From NCBI RefSeq assembly GCF_000497045.1, contig NW_015961970.1, positions 806,802-870,801 on the forward strand: 64,000 bases of DNA, written 5' to 3'. The first letter of the stretch is position 1. Each line of letters starts with the position of its first letter. Both the position numbers and the translations under genes were made by a program. Source of the stretch: Kalmanozyma brasiliensis GHG001. Taxonomy: Eukaryota > Basidiomycota > Ustilaginomycetes > Ustilaginales. Shown here in pieces: positions 21,563 to 34,554 of the stretch. The notes below the pieces were generated by a model that was given only the letters and a program-made list of their open reading frames with translations, did no database searches and was not told the DNA's origin.

Positions 21563-24500
21563 CTAGGGCAACCACCAGCTCTTGGTGTGCGCAGTGCGTT
21601 GTTGACCTGCCAACATGCGCAGGATGTTGCTGCTGTCTTCCGCCTTCTGATCGACCATGCTGTGTTCGGACGAAGTTTGCTTGGCTTCCCGTTTCAGGAC
21701 CGCTGCTTTGATGCGATCGACGAACTCGGTGGTCTCTTCACCATTGCGGCCGAGGTCAACTTTGGCCTCGTCGCGCATCCAGGACGCCACCTCGGCTGCA
21801 CCAGACACGTCACCAAGGGTTAGGTATGCTTCGATGATGCGCCGGAACAGATCCGCGGGCAGGACGTTCGCTGCTCGCTGCTTCGGCGTCGGTCCCACAC
21901 CATTGACAGGCGCAGCACCGATTCCATCTGCATGCTCTTCTGCGCCAAAGGTAGATTCGTCGGCGAGTGCGCCGGGTGAGATCGGGGACATGGCGGCGGC
22001 TGCGCTCGTCGTCACTCGAATCTGCTGCGCTTCCCGAGCACCGTCAAATGCACGGTCCATCATCTCGCCCAGATCCGCAGAGACGAGCTGGCCGTCGCCA
22101 GCGTGACTCAGCTTCCACAGCGGCAAGCTGTTACGATAATCATCGCCAGTGTCGAAGTACTTGGTCCATCGGAGCATATGTACGATCGAGTCCAGACATG
22201 CGATCCACTGCAGACGCCTTTGTTCCTGACCTTGCTGTCGTGCAGCTCGGAGAGGTGAGCCAACAGCTTCGACAGTGGTGAGAGTCGTCGTCGAGGCCGA
22301 TGTCTTCTTGTTGAACAAGCTTGCCGCATCGATGACCGCGTACAATGCACGAGAGACCGTGCGCAGATTAACCACGTTCTTCATCCGAGCGCTGATCCCC
22401 GAGAGGGCAACGGCAGCCTGAACGCAATGTAGACGTTCCTTGGGAGACAGCCCCTTTTCGCCGGTCGCGGGCACGGCTCCGTTCCCCTCTGGAGCAGCAT
22501 CTCTCAGCGAGGCCTTGAGAAGGCGTCGCGCCAACTTTTCGAGGATTGCCGGATCTGCTTCCCATCCTTGCTGCAACGCGCGGTGTGCAGTCTGCACAAC
22601 CTTGGCAGGAGCCATGTCTGGCAGAAAGATGCTACGAAGCGAGGCCGTATATCCGAGACGCGATGCAATGCCCGCAGCTTGACCGAACTGGTACAGCTTG
22701 TCCGCTAGGTCCGTTCGCTTCTGGGCGAGAGCGCGCGTGATGAGCATCGAGGTGAGTCTGGGTGTGGGATCCATCGGTGCCAGCAAGGGCGACCTGTCGA
22801 CTGGTGCGACACGCTTTTTCGATCTTGCCAACTTCCTTTTGTCTCCAGCGCCACCAATCGTTTGGGGTGCTGTGCAATGTCGGATGAAGAGGTCGACTGC
22901 CTTGTCTGCGTCCAGCTCGACAAGTCCGCCCAGCAGGACGGTGATGTCTACCTTGTCGGGAATCTCACGCAGGAAGCTGATCCTGGCGAGGGCGTCAAAG
23001 GCTCCAGGCACATCCTTTGCTATGAAACAGGCCTGCGCCAAAGCTGTGAGCTGGTAGTGCGTCCAATCCAACGGCGTGCAGGCATGCCGGAAGACATCGA
23101 TGACGAATCTTGCCTTGTCGAGTTGAGACGGTGGAACTGTCCACATCGGTGATGCCTCGTTGCTGGACTGCCCGTCAGATGCTGATGTAAGGCTACGGCG
23201 ACACAGACCTTTGACGAGAGAGAGGAGACAGTCGGCGGAGGTGGCGACATGGCTGGCGGGATCGTGCATCAGGCGGACCTGACGTTCGATGAGGGGGTCC
23301 GCTACTTGCGCCCACCCCTTCTTTCGAAGACTGGTGCTGCCAGAGAGTGACCCAGACGGATCCGAATCGGCTTCGTAGCGCCAGTGCGTCCAGTGTTGAA
23401 AAAGCTCGAAAGCCTCTTCGGTCAATCCTACCTTCGCCAGGACTGCAACCAGTTGAGATCGGTGTCCTTGAGAGAAGCGCAAATTGAGCTGAACCACCGA
23501 GAACTCCGTGAGAGGAAGCAGACGGAGCGCACGAAGAAGCGCGATGACTACGATCTTCTGACCGTTTGCCAGCATCTCCCGCAGAAGAGCTAGAAACAGA
23601 TCTGCGTCGAGCAGCATGGCGTCGCGAGCCAAGACGTGCTTGTAATCAGCCGGCAGGCCCGAAGTGCAAGAAGGGGACGTCTTGGCCTTGACAACCAGCG
23701 CATAGGTCTCAGCAGCTAGATCCATGGCATCCACGCTGCGAGCTGCGTCGCAAAAGTCTTGCAGGTCGGCGCTCGGAAGCATGGCAACGAATCGGTGATC
23801 GCTTCTTTGAAGCAGGAAGAGGGCTTGTGCCAAGCAAGATCGGTCGTTCTGGCCGACAAGGTGGAGGAAGGCGCTGCGAATGCTGCGCATGGGCACGTCT
23901 AGCAGAGGCTTCATATTGTCGCTTGCTTGAAGGTCGCTGGCGTCAACAAGGTCGAGTCGCAGGCTGGCGCCGAGGTTCTCAAATGCTTTGCGGAACGAGA
24001 GGCCACCTCCTGGGCGGATATCCATCAGAATCTTCGTCATGATCAGGCGAAGGGAGACATCTAAGCAGATTTGTTGGAGCTCGTCGTCCGACAATCGAGC
24101 CTGTGCGTCATCGGGACCCGACAAGATAGACCTTTGGAGTTGGGCGAGATACTTTTTGCCATCGCGAATGGCGTCATCAACGACTTGCTGTGCTACAGCG
24201 TTGGTATCCCTGAGCGCGCGTACCACGTCGAGAGCAGCCCCAAAGTCGCGCAGGCTCGGCTGGAGGTAGTAAGTCATCAAGGGCACTCCTTCGCGAGCGG
24301 TTGGAAAGTCGGATGTACTGGCTTCCAAGTGTGCTCGCATGACTTTGAGGATGGGCGCGAGCTCGGGTTTGCCGAGATGCACGATGAGTCGGACGAGGCG
24401 CCGTGTTTCGCCGAGAGGGAAGTCGTCCGGGAGTGCGATGATCGTGCCTCGTGCGAGCGACGAGGCCGTGGCCGTTGCTGGCTTCGTCGCTGAACCGCCA

Positions 24501-25468
24501 TCGTGAGTATTCTGAGATTCGATGTCAGACGCAGTCTGACGTGATTGCAGCAGATCGTTCAACATGAGCATGAAGACGTCCAGAGCAGCCTCGTCGTGCA
24601 GCAGCGGATCGACGTGATTGCTGCGCACCAAAATCGCGCGGAGCAGTCGATAACGTTCTTCGGTTCCCGCAGATACTTGGAAGCAGCCGGACTTGGTGTT
24701 TGGTGTCGCCAGATCTGGTCCGATGATATCCTCGAGGAGCAAAGACAGCACACCGCCCAAGCGATCCTCCACGGCCCTCTTGACCAGGGAGAAGATGTCG
24801 AGGTACGAGAGTGCTGAGAGCCGTTGGGGATCTCGCTCTCGCAGCAGAAGATATGCATCGAGGCGGCGGAAACCTGGCGGAAGCTGTGCGACAAGCTGCT
24901 GGTAGGTGTGTTTGTCGGATGCAGTAAGAAAGTCGGAGAGGAGGGCTGGTGAGATGCTGACCGTCGATTCGCTTGACGGACGTGTCAATGGCAGAGACTG
25001 ATCTGGTCGGCGCTGGGGCAATATTGAATCAGGTTGAGGTACCGAAGGCCGGCGTAGGGGCGAACTAGAGTCTGACGAGGCCACGGAGGCCGTTTGCCGA
25101 TCTCCGTGTATTGGGTGGGCATGAACATCGGAAGGAGGCAAGTGGACCGGTCGAAGGCGCTTCACCTTCTCGTAGGTGGATGGCGATTCATGCAGGATAG
25201 ACTCGATGCCGTGTTGATCGATCGATACGGCGGCGAGCGGAGAGCTTCCTCGAGATCTTCTTGCAGCGACAGCGATAGAGAAGCAGCGTTTGCCCGGGGG
25301 TGCAATGGCTCGAGCTTTGATGACTGGAGGTGAGATGCATGTTTGTGCGGGGCGCCAGATGCGATACGAGCACTCAGCATGAGGTGCTACCTCAGCTGTC
25401 GACAGTGAGCGAGCAGCTGCGGATCTGACTGCCGGGCCACCGTGGCCCAGGCATCGAGGGCCCATCAT
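21563..25468 (-). CDS. Very large helical-repeat protein, putative mitochondrial PPR/TPR-like
   Basis: I do not recognise a named family for this 1,301-residue protein. The start is the first of two tandem ATGs (MMGPRCLGHGG). The first ~75 residues are rich in Arg, Ala and Ser with almost no acidic residues (RSAAARSLS, KARAIAPPGKRCFSIAVAARRSR), suggesting a mitochondrial presequence. A Ser/Pro-rich stretch follows to ~165. The rest is a continuous run of amphipathic helices resembling degenerate PPR or TPR pairs, for example LAQALFLLQRSDHRFVAMLP, LVAVLAKVGLTEEAFELFQHW, HYQLTALAQACFIAKDVPGA and FRRIIEAYLTLGDVSGAAEV. The last resembles a PPR pair most clearly. It may act in mitochondrial RNA metabolism, by analogy only. 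The frame is uninterrupted over 3.9 kb, which itself supports coding. Confidence 0.65.
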   Translation of the reverse strand: MMGPRCLGHGGPAVRSAAARSLSTAEVAPHAECSYRIWRPAQTCISPPVIKARAIAPPGKRCFSIAVAARRSRGSSPLAAVSIDQHGIESILHESPSTYEKVKRLRPVHLPPSDVHAHPIHGDRQTASVASSDSSSPLRRPSVPQPDSILPQRRPDQSLPLTRPSSESTVSISPALLSDFLTASDKHTYQQLVAQLPPGFRRLDAYLLLRERDPQRLSALSYLDIFSLVKRAVEDRLGGVLSLLLEDIIGPDLATPNTKSGCFQVSAGTEERYRLLRAILVRSNHVDPLLHDEAALDVFMLMLNDLLQSRQTASDIESQNTHDGGSATKPATATASSLARGTIIALPDDFPLGETRRLVRLIVHLGKPELAPILKVMRAHLEASTSDFPTAREGVPLMTYYLQPSLRDFGAALDVVRALRDTNAVAQQVVDDAIRDGKKYLAQLQRSILSGPDDAQARLSDDELQQICLDVSLRLIMTKILMDIRPGGGLSFRKAFENLGASLRLDLVDASDLQASDNMKPLLDVPMRSIRSAFLHLVGQNDRSCLAQALFLLQRSDHRFVAMLPSADLQDFCDAARSVDAMDLAAETYALVVKAKTSPSCTSGLPADYKHVLARDAMLLDADLFLALLREMLANGQKIVVIALLRALRLLPLTEFSVVQLNLRFSQGHRSQLVAVLAKVGLTEEAFELFQHWTHWRYEADSDPSGSLSGSTSLRKKGWAQVADPLIERQVRLMHDPASHVATSADCLLSLVKGLCRRSLTSASDGQSSNEASPMWTVPPSQLDKARFVIDVFRHACTPLDWTHYQLTALAQACFIAKDVPGAFDALARISFLREIPDKVDITVLLGGLVELDADKAVDLFIRHCTAPQTIGGAGDKRKLARSKKRVAPVDRSPLLAPMDPTPRLTSMLITRALAQKRTDLADKLYQFGQAAGIASRLGYTASLRSIFLPDMAPAKVVQTAHRALQQGWEADPAILEKLARRLLKASLRDAAPEGNGAVPATGEKGLSPKERLHCVQAAVALSGISARMKNVVNLRTVSRALYAVIDAASLFNKKTSASTTTLTTVEAVGSPLRAARQQGQEQRRLQWIACLDSIVHMLRWTKYFDTGDDYRNSLPLWKLSHAGDGQLVSADLGEMMDRAFDGAREAQQIRVTTSAAAAMSPISPGALADESTFGAEEHADGIGAAPVNGVGPTPKQRAANVLPADLFRRIIEAYLTLGDVSGAAEVASWMRDEAKVDLGRNGEETTEFVDRIKAAVLKREAKQTSSEHSMVDQKAEDSSNILRMLAGQQRTAHTKSWWLP

Positions 25469-26167
25469 ACCATCACCCTTGTATCGATCTGGCCGACGAC
25501 GTCATGGGTAAGCGGAAGATTGAGAAGCTTACGGCCGAGGGTCGGATGTTGGGATGTTGCTGGCAGCGGGTCGATGCGGTTCGCCAAATTGAGGACCAGG
25601 AGGCAGCAATCGGTCGACGTGAGCTTGACTGACCGAGAGCAGCCAGGTTTCGCGAACTGCGGAGAGTGCGCTTTCGAACGGTTGCGATGAACGCTGCTCT
25701 GATACGCTTCGCGGGAGATGGCTCCGTCAGCACCTCGAGGATGTTTTGTGAAGCTCTTTGACAGCTCAGTGGCTGTTGCGAGAAGCAGCGTGGTGGAAGC
25801 GAAGTTGGTGGATGTCGACCCAAATGAGCGAATCTTGGAAGACTTGCCAAAAAGTCAAAAACGCACATGAGCTTAGCCACGCCACCTGCAATGCCCGTCT
25901 GCTGCCTCAAATTTTTAGACTTTTTGGAAGATCTGGTCTGGCCACGCCAAATTGGTCAGCCAGAAGGAGGACCCTTGATCAACCAGAAAACTCCACACGA
26001 CATGCCGCTCACCACAAAGCGGCCGCTGAGGCATCCCATCAGGATCCTCTGTCCTCACAGACTGTGCTTCGTCGAACGAGTCGGTGACGAACATCGTTGA
26101 GGCCGACGTTGAGATACTAGTGGTACACGATTGCCGGTTGGCGTAAAGGGACAACAGCGGACCGAGA
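25469..26167. other. Intergenic region between the helical-repeat gene and prefoldin 5
   Basis: About 700 bp that should contain the promoter of the large minus-strand gene and the prefoldin 3' UTR. A minus-strand ORF at 25473-25910 encodes an Arg/Ser-rich peptide in a different frame from the downstream gene. I found no splice signals that would join it, so I do not call it. An A/T-rich CAAATTTTTAG lies near 25909. Confidence 0.45.
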
Positions 26168-27011
26168 CTACGCCGCCGCTGACGCCTGTCCTGCACCACG
26201 GCCTTGCGCAGACGCACCAGCTTGCTGCTCGGCTCTCGCTTTCTGTAGGGGTTGAAGGCGAAGAGTCGTGTTAGAACCGCGCCATATAGAGCGGCCTGAA
26301 TGAACATAGAGGTGAGACTTACCATGCGAATCATCTCGACGGTGGTTTGCAAGTTCTCCTGCTGTCGAAGCACGGTTTCTTGCAGCTGCTCGAGGTTCTT
26401 CGTGAGAAACTCAACCTTCTCTTGGTACATTTTGGTAGCGTCCGATGTTGACTGGCAGAAAGCAACGCAACGAAGTGTCAGCTAGTTGAATCGCGAGGTC
26501 AAGCGAACTCTGGATGCGCTTACCTTCTCAACAAAGTAGCCTGTGCCAACATCGACAATGACGTTGTCCAGATCCGACAGCTTGCCAGGTACGTAGAGTG
26601 AGGAAGTTAATGGGATCAATGTCGTCTTGTCTATATGGCCGAAGACGCAGATCAGAGAGCAGGTTTGAATAAGAGTAAGCTGCTGTCAGTATCGACAAGT
26701 GACTTGATGACGATTGAGGTGCCAACTTACCTTTGTTCTCGGGCTTGACGCTAGCGACGCTCTCAATGCAGCTCTTGAACTTGGCTTGTGCTGCTTTCAG
26801 CTGGCCGAACGAGGATGTGAGGTGCTGCACTTCCGTTTCGAGTTGCTTCTTGACCTCGAGGAGCTGGAGACGACGAGCATTGTTGCGGAAGGAACGATTA
26901 CCAAGCAAGTCAGCGTTGTGGTACAGACGGCTTGCGAGAAGCTCGCGGTACAAGGCTTACCTGCTGGATGTCCAAGGACATGAGGTCCACTTGCTGTCCC
27001 TTCGAACCCAT
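26168..27011 (-). CDS. GIM5: Prefoldin subunit 5 (alpha-type, Gim5); five exons
   Basis: Prefoldin is the hexameric jellyfish chaperone that passes nascent actin and tubulin to the CCT chaperonin. I built five exons from splice signals and phase: 26961-27011, 26731-26863, 26524-26630, 26323-26451 and 26168-26242. The introns are 97, 100, 72 and 80 nt, all GT..AG. The 164-residue product is the family's normal length. The N-terminal helix has [29 protein letters not shown]. The beta-hairpin core has [15 protein letters not shown] and [13 protein letters not shown], and the C-terminal helix has [16 protein letters not shown]. The last exon adds an Ala/Gly/Gln-rich tail ([16 protein letters not shown]…). 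The VPGKL and [10 protein letters not shown] motifs are diagnostic of the subunit-5 type. Divergent from the small gene at 27329. Confidence 0.92.
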
Positions 27012-27328
27012 CCTTGCGTTGTTGGGGAAAGCTTGCGCAGCTGGGACGTCGTGGGCTTTTTGCGTTGGTGTTGGTGTGTTGGACCGTCGCGAGTCGCAAG
27101 TGTTGGTGTCAGCGAAGCGGATCCGTGCTCGCTGTCTTGACTGGAAGAAACGAGGTTTCGGCCAATTTTGAGCTTTCAGGGTGCAGCATCTTTTTTCGAG
27201 TCTCAAGAAACTTAAGCTTGCTCCTCCCCACATCCACAGCTTAGTGGCGTCTCTTACCTCCTCTCGACACACACCAAAGGAAGATCACAATCAGGTCTTT
27301 TGCATCCCATCGCATTACTGTATTCGAC
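27012..27328. promoter_or_regulatory. Divergent promoter region between prefoldin 5 and small orphan gene
   Basis: A 317-bp spacer serving two divergent starts. The half next to the plus-strand gene (about 27215-27328) is C/T/A-rich. I see no TATA box, repeat or RNA gene. Confidence 0.45.
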
Positions 27329-27763
27329 ATGGGCAAATCAAGCAAGTTCTACAAGAAGCCCTCGCTCAAGGAGAAGCAAGCGGTGCAGGGCAAGGTGCGA
27401 TCTTCAACCTCGTCATCAGCTAGTGCATCAGCTTCCAGTGCGCCAGTGTTCAAGCAGGTCGCAGTCAAGAAGGCAGCTTTGACCGGTAAAGCGCTCGAAA
27501 AGCGCCAAGTACTAGAACAAAAGTCACGGCAAAAGGAAGAGGCCACTCGCGCAGCCAAACCTGTCTTCCGTCAAGCTGGGGCATCAGCAACCACAAGTCG
27601 CGCATCCATTGCACAAGAGGAGGACGAAGAAGACGAAGGCATGGAGGAGGAAGACGATGATCTGATCAAAAGGCGCCCGCGCAACCGGCAGAGGAAGGAT
27701 TGGGGTCCCATGCCCAAGGAGATGGGCATCGACTACCTCAAACAATGGGATTCTCGCTCGTGA
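27329..27763 (+). CDS. Small charged protein of unknown function
   Basis: I do not recognise this 144-residue protein. It opens with a strongly basic segment (MGKSSKFYKKPSLKEKQAVQ), followed by a Ser/Ala stretch, a Lys/Glu/Arg-rich helix-prone block (LEKRQVLEQKSRQKEEATRA), and an acidic run (EEDEEDEGMEEEDDD). It closes with a basic patch and the motif DWGPMPKEMGIDYLKQW, which looks like a short conserved C-terminal signature. This basic-acidic-basic layout is common among small nucleolar or nuclear proteins, but no function can be assigned. The ATG follows a CA-rich leader, and the frame uses the same codon style as its neighbours. It is flanked by prefoldin 5 (divergent) and a mitochondrial dehydrogenase (convergent). 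Confidence 0.7.
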   Translation: MGKSSKFYKKPSLKEKQAVQGKVRSSTSSSASASASSAPVFKQVAVKKAALTGKALEKRQVLEQKSRQKEEATRAAKPVFRQAGASATTSRASIAQEEDEEDEGMEEEDDDLIKRRPRNRQRKDWGPMPKEMGIDYLKQWDSRS

Positions 27764-28056
27764 GCCAGCATTTCAGCCTCGTTTCGCAAGGGCATCAGTC
27801 ACACTCTGTCGGCTCGTTCCGACTCTATACCCGACTCTGTCACCTTTCGCACGCCACTGCCGGCTCTCAGATCTTCCACCGGCCTTTCCGCCTCATTGGT
27901 CAGCGCCTTTGTCATTGTACTAGTACGTTGTTCACATGACAACCATGCTCTCTCACGGATTCAAGGCTTTCAAATGTCTATTTTGAAGTACTTCGAAGTT
28001 GCATACAAGATTGCGTGCGATCAGTACACAGAAAGGTGCGAGCTTGCATCGGCTGC

Positions 28057-29176
28057 TTACTTCTTGGCAGGAGCAGGGTACTCGTAGAAGCCACCCTTCT
28101 CGCCGCTCTTCTTGCCCAGCTTGCCTTGCTTGACCAGGTCTTCCAGCAGCTTGGATTCCGAGACAGCCTCAGCCGTGATCTCACCCGTCTTGACGCGAGT
28201 CTCCCTCCAGCCCTTGGCAATGTGCGAAAGGGTGTCCAGACCGACGAGGTCAGCCAGCTCGAAGGGACCCATGGGGTAACCAGCACCGAGCTTCATCGCA
28301 ATGTCGACGTCCTTGGCGGTAGCCTCGCCTCGCTCCACCAGGCGGATTGCCTCGAGCATGTAGGGCACCAGCAATCGGTTGACGATGAAGCCGGGCGAGT
28401 CAATGCAGGCCACGGGCGTCTTGCCCATGCGCTTGGCCACCTCGTACAGCGAGTCGAACGTGTCGTTGCTTGTCTTGGTGGTGCGGATCACCTCGACGAG
28501 CTTCATCTGAGGGACAGGGTTGAAGGCGTGGAAGCCTCCGAAGCGCTCTTGCCTCTCAGCTGAGACGGCCTCGGCAACGTCGGTGATGGAAAGCGAACTC
28601 GTGTTAGAGGCGAATAGAGCATCCCTGGGAGCTTTGCCATCGAGGAAGCCGAACAAGTCCTTCTTGATGCCCACGTTCTCAATGATGGCCTCGATAACCA
28701 GGTCCGTGTCCTTGACGGCGGCTGCAGGGTCGGTGGTCACCTTGATCGAGTCGACAACACCCTTGACAAACTTGGCCTGCTCGTCCGCGCTGGCCTCGGC
28801 CATCGACTTTTTTGCAATGCGGCCGAGCGACTTGGAGATGATGTTCTGACCGTTGGAGAGCGCCTTGTCCGTGACGTCCGAGAGCGTCACGTTGAACTTG
28901 CCCTTGTGAGCCAGCACCTGCGCAATACCAGCTCCCATGAGACCAGCTCCGAAACTATGGAGATGTCAGCGATTCAATGTCGAGGAAGCAGACAGAGAGG
29001 TCATCATTGTCAGCGTACATTCAACAAGATCTCCTCGTCGTCGATCCAACTTACACTGTGATGTTCTGAACATCCTTGTTCTGCACCATCGACGTCGAGA
29101 AGGCTCGCGTAGCCGATCGGCTCATGGATGCGGCGAAGGCGCCACGCAGCGCAATTCTGGAGGTTTGCAGCATCAT
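28057..29176 (-). CDS. Mitochondrial 3-hydroxyacyl-CoA dehydrogenase; two exons
   Basis: This NAD-dependent enzyme oxidises L-3-hydroxyacyl-CoA to 3-ketoacyl-CoA, the third step of beta-oxidation. Exon 1 is 29055-29176 and exon 2 is 28057-28954. The 100-nt intron has donor GTAAGT at 29054 and a TGACATCTCCATAG acceptor, and splits a Val codon. The product is 339 residues. Exon 1 encodes a mitochondrial presequence (MMLQTSRIALRGAFAASMSR). The Rossmann motif FGAGLMGAGIAQ spans the splice junction. Further on are IEAIIENVGIKKDLF, the NTSSLSIT loop, catalytic HAFNPVPQMKLVEV, and the C-terminal-domain signature DSPGFIVNRLLVPYMLEAI. It is the single-function HADH/3-hydroxybutyryl-CoA dehydrogenase type with no hydratase domain or peroxisomal signal (ends PAKK). 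Substrate chain length cannot be judged. Confidence 0.93.
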
Positions 29177-32023
<2,847 letters not shown>

Positions 32024-32816
32024 GGGGAAGCGCCGGAGGGGTGCAGTATGCTGTCCACATGCAATCATTATAGATTCTCGATATAGCTTTAGTTCGAGAG
32101 AAGCGGCTTTCACGGCGAGCTGTCAGCCGATTTGGGCTCGATGTGATCTTACAAAGTGAGCAGTGAGTGAACTTTGGGCTCTGATGTGACCACGAAGAAA
32201 GCAGGCGCTTTCAGCAGAGATGCTGAAAGTGACACCAGCGCAAACCCGGCACATGCACACACACGCCCACACGCGTTTGGGTGCGCTGATGAAGGCACGG
32301 ACGCTGCTGTGACCTTTCAATTTTTGTGGAGTTTTGGAGCTTTTACGGCGGCCCTCGCACGCAACAAGGCCGTGAGAGAGAACTCAGAAAGCGTGATGTC
32401 GGTCGGTGGGGTGTGATGATCCAAATGGAAAGACCCTTTCAGCGCTTTGATCATTTGACTCAGCTTCGTCTTGAGAGACCAGCGAATACCTTCTTGCACG
32501 TCATCCTCGTTCCTCTCTTGCTCTCTTAACGGTCAAGACGCTGCAGCGGTGCGCACCTTCAATTGTCGGCAAGGTCTGTTCGTCGAGCATTCACGCGAGA
32601 ACCCCGAAGAACAGAGCGCAAGACTTCTAGACCCTTGCCCCCGAAAGTCCACAGCAGTCAAGCTCGTTCCCGCATCGAATGCTGTAGTGACGGTCCCGTC
32701 AGTCCTTCCAGTAGCATCAAAACGCCCGGCGCTAAGCTCTTGGTCGGGATCGTTCAAGGCTGCGATCTCCCACAATCTTCGGAAGGCTCAGCGCAGCTGA
32801 AACAAAGCACTTCAAA
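32024..32816. other. Intergenic region between PRP43 and the vWA gene
   Basis: About 790 bp holding the PRP43 3' UTR and the next gene's promoter and leader. A short direct echo, CTTTCAGCAGAGATGCTGAAAG, around 32208-32229 forms a small inverted repeat. AT-rich ATTTTTGTGGAGTTTTGGAG lies near 32320. I see no gene or RNA structure that I can support. Confidence 0.5.
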
Positions 32817-34391
32817 ATGCCGGCAGGCTCCAGGACGTCCGGCGGCGTCTTCAGCATGTTCGGCGCCGCTGCGCAGCATCTGAACACCCAAGACCAGTCC
32901 AGCAATGCTTTTGCATCCACCTCCGGCGCATCGGTCTGGGACGAGCCAGGTCGCACCATGGACCTCGTCTTCATCATGGACGCAACAGGCTCCATGGGCA
33001 GCTACATCAACTCGGCCACCAAAAACATCGAGACCATCTGCGAAAACATCATCCGCTCCGAGCAGCTCAGCGGACCAGGTGCACTGCGCATCGGCCTCAT
33101 CGCCTACCGCGACCATCCACCGCAGGATCACACGTACGTCGTCAAGAATTTTGGCTTTCACAACAAGGTGGAGAAGGTCAAGGAGGCGCTCAAGACGCTG
33201 TATGCCTCGGGCGGCGGTGATGGGCCCGAAGCGGTCACTGCAGCCATGAAAGCTGCGCTGAACCTCGACTGGCGTCCACACGCCACCAAGCTCGCTGTGC
33301 TGATCGCTGACGCCCCACCCCACGGCATCGGCGAGTACGGCGACGGCTTCCACGACGGCTCACCGGACGGCGAAGATCCTCTGCGCCTAGCCCGTCAATA
33401 CGCCAAAGCGGGCATCCCGCTCTTCATGATCGCCTGCGAACCTGCGCTGTCGGGCTACCAGCACGCCGCCGACTTCTTCCAAGGTCTCGTCCAGATCACG
33501 GGCGCCATGCTCGTCCCACTCACCACCGCCAGCCTTTTGAGTCATGTCATCCTCGGCATCGCCGGCGAAGCCATGGACCTCGAGCGGCTCCACCGCGAGA
33601 TCGGCGACGCCATCGCAGAACGCATCCAATCGCTCAGCCTCGAAGGCAACCAGTCCAATCCTATGGACGACGTCGCACGCGAACTCCACGAACGTCTCCT
33701 CCTCCGCAACGAAAACACCAAGCAGCTCTACATCGAGAGCATCTACCGCGACACGGACGAGTCTCGGCACAACATCCAAATCTGGGCCACCGCAGCCGAT
33801 CTCGCATCGGCGAAACCCAACATCAAGCGCGTGGTGGGCTCGAGGTTGAGCGACAAGTACCTGCAGACTCGTCGGGCTACGTCGTCGTACAAGCCGTACG
33901 TGCCATTTCCGACGTCGACGGGCGGGGCGACGGGTGCGTTTGGTGGGTCGGCGACGTCGACAAGCCCGCAGCTGGGGTCGAGGAAGGTGGTCACCGAGTT
34001 CTCGACGTTCAGTGCGACACCGGCGAGCTTTCAGCAGGCCGGTTCACCGCCCCCTGCCGAGACGGCGACGTTCAGCGGTCCCTCGCCGCGCCTGTCGAAT
34101 GGTGGGTTTGGGTATAAGAACACCCAAGGGTTTGCGTATCGCGGACGAGACGCGGCGATGATGGATGATGACGATGACGACGATGCGCACCGCGTCGATG
34201 GTGGGCGAGTGACAGAGGAGGAGGAGGCCAAGGACTCGACGAGCCTGCCTGTGACGCACGAGGACGGCGTCGTGCGGGTGCAGGGCGAGGACGGACAGAC
34301 GCTCGCCTACCGCCAGGGCGCGATCTCGCTGGAACAGGTGAGGAGGTTGGCCATGCAGTCGGCGTACAGGGGAGGATTGGCGAGCGATTGA
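32817..34391 (+). CDS. von Willebrand factor A domain protein (VwkA-like vWA, no kinase domain)
   Basis: The 524-residue ORF starts at an ATG. Residues ~48-240 form a vWA domain opening with MDLVFIMDATGSMGSYI, where the metal-ion-dependent adhesion site is DxTxS (DATGS) instead of the usual DxSxS. Further markers are IGLIAYRDHPPQD, SGGGDGPEAVTAAM and KLAVLIADAPPHGIGEYGDGF. This vWA subtype resembles that next to alpha-kinase domains in Dictyostelium VwkA. No kinase follows here. Residues ~280-370 are a second folded region (DVARELHERLLLRNENTKQL … YLQTRRATSSYKPYVPF). The tail is low-complexity with an acidic patch (DDDDDDDAHR). There is no signal peptide, so it is probably intracellular. No pathway can be assigned. 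Confidence 0.8.
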   Translation: MPAGSRTSGGVFSMFGAAAQHLNTQDQSSNAFASTSGASVWDEPGRTMDLVFIMDATGSMGSYINSATKNIETICENIIRSEQLSGPGALRIGLIAYRDHPPQDHTYVVKNFGFHNKVEKVKEALKTLYASGGGDGPEAVTAAMKAALNLDWRPHATKLAVLIADAPPHGIGEYGDGFHDGSPDGEDPLRLARQYAKAGIPLFMIACEPALSGYQHAADFFQGLVQITGAMLVPLTTASLLSHVILGIAGEAMDLERLHREIGDAIAERIQSLSLEGNQSNPMDDVARELHERLLLRNENTKQLYIESIYRDTDESRHNIQIWATAADLASAKPNIKRVVGSRLSDKYLQTRRATSSYKPYVPFPTSTGGATGAFGGSATSTSPQLGSRKVVTEFSTFSATPASFQQAGSPPPAETATFSGPSPRLSNGGFGYKNTQGFAYRGRDAAMMDDDDDDDAHRVDGGRVTEEEEAKDSTSLPVTHEDGVVRVQGEDGQTLAYRQGAISLEQVRRLAMQSAYRGGLASD

Positions 34392-34554
34392 GGCGTACCC
34401 AGCCCAAACAGTTCAAAAGTCGGTCATTCTGACAACGCAATGAAGCACCATTCATCTTTCAGCCCGTCTCACCGGTTCGGTGCGTCTTGAGACGCTCCCT
34501 CGGCAGCACTTCGATCACAATTCTGAGGAACTTGAGTGGAAGGGTATCGTTCAA

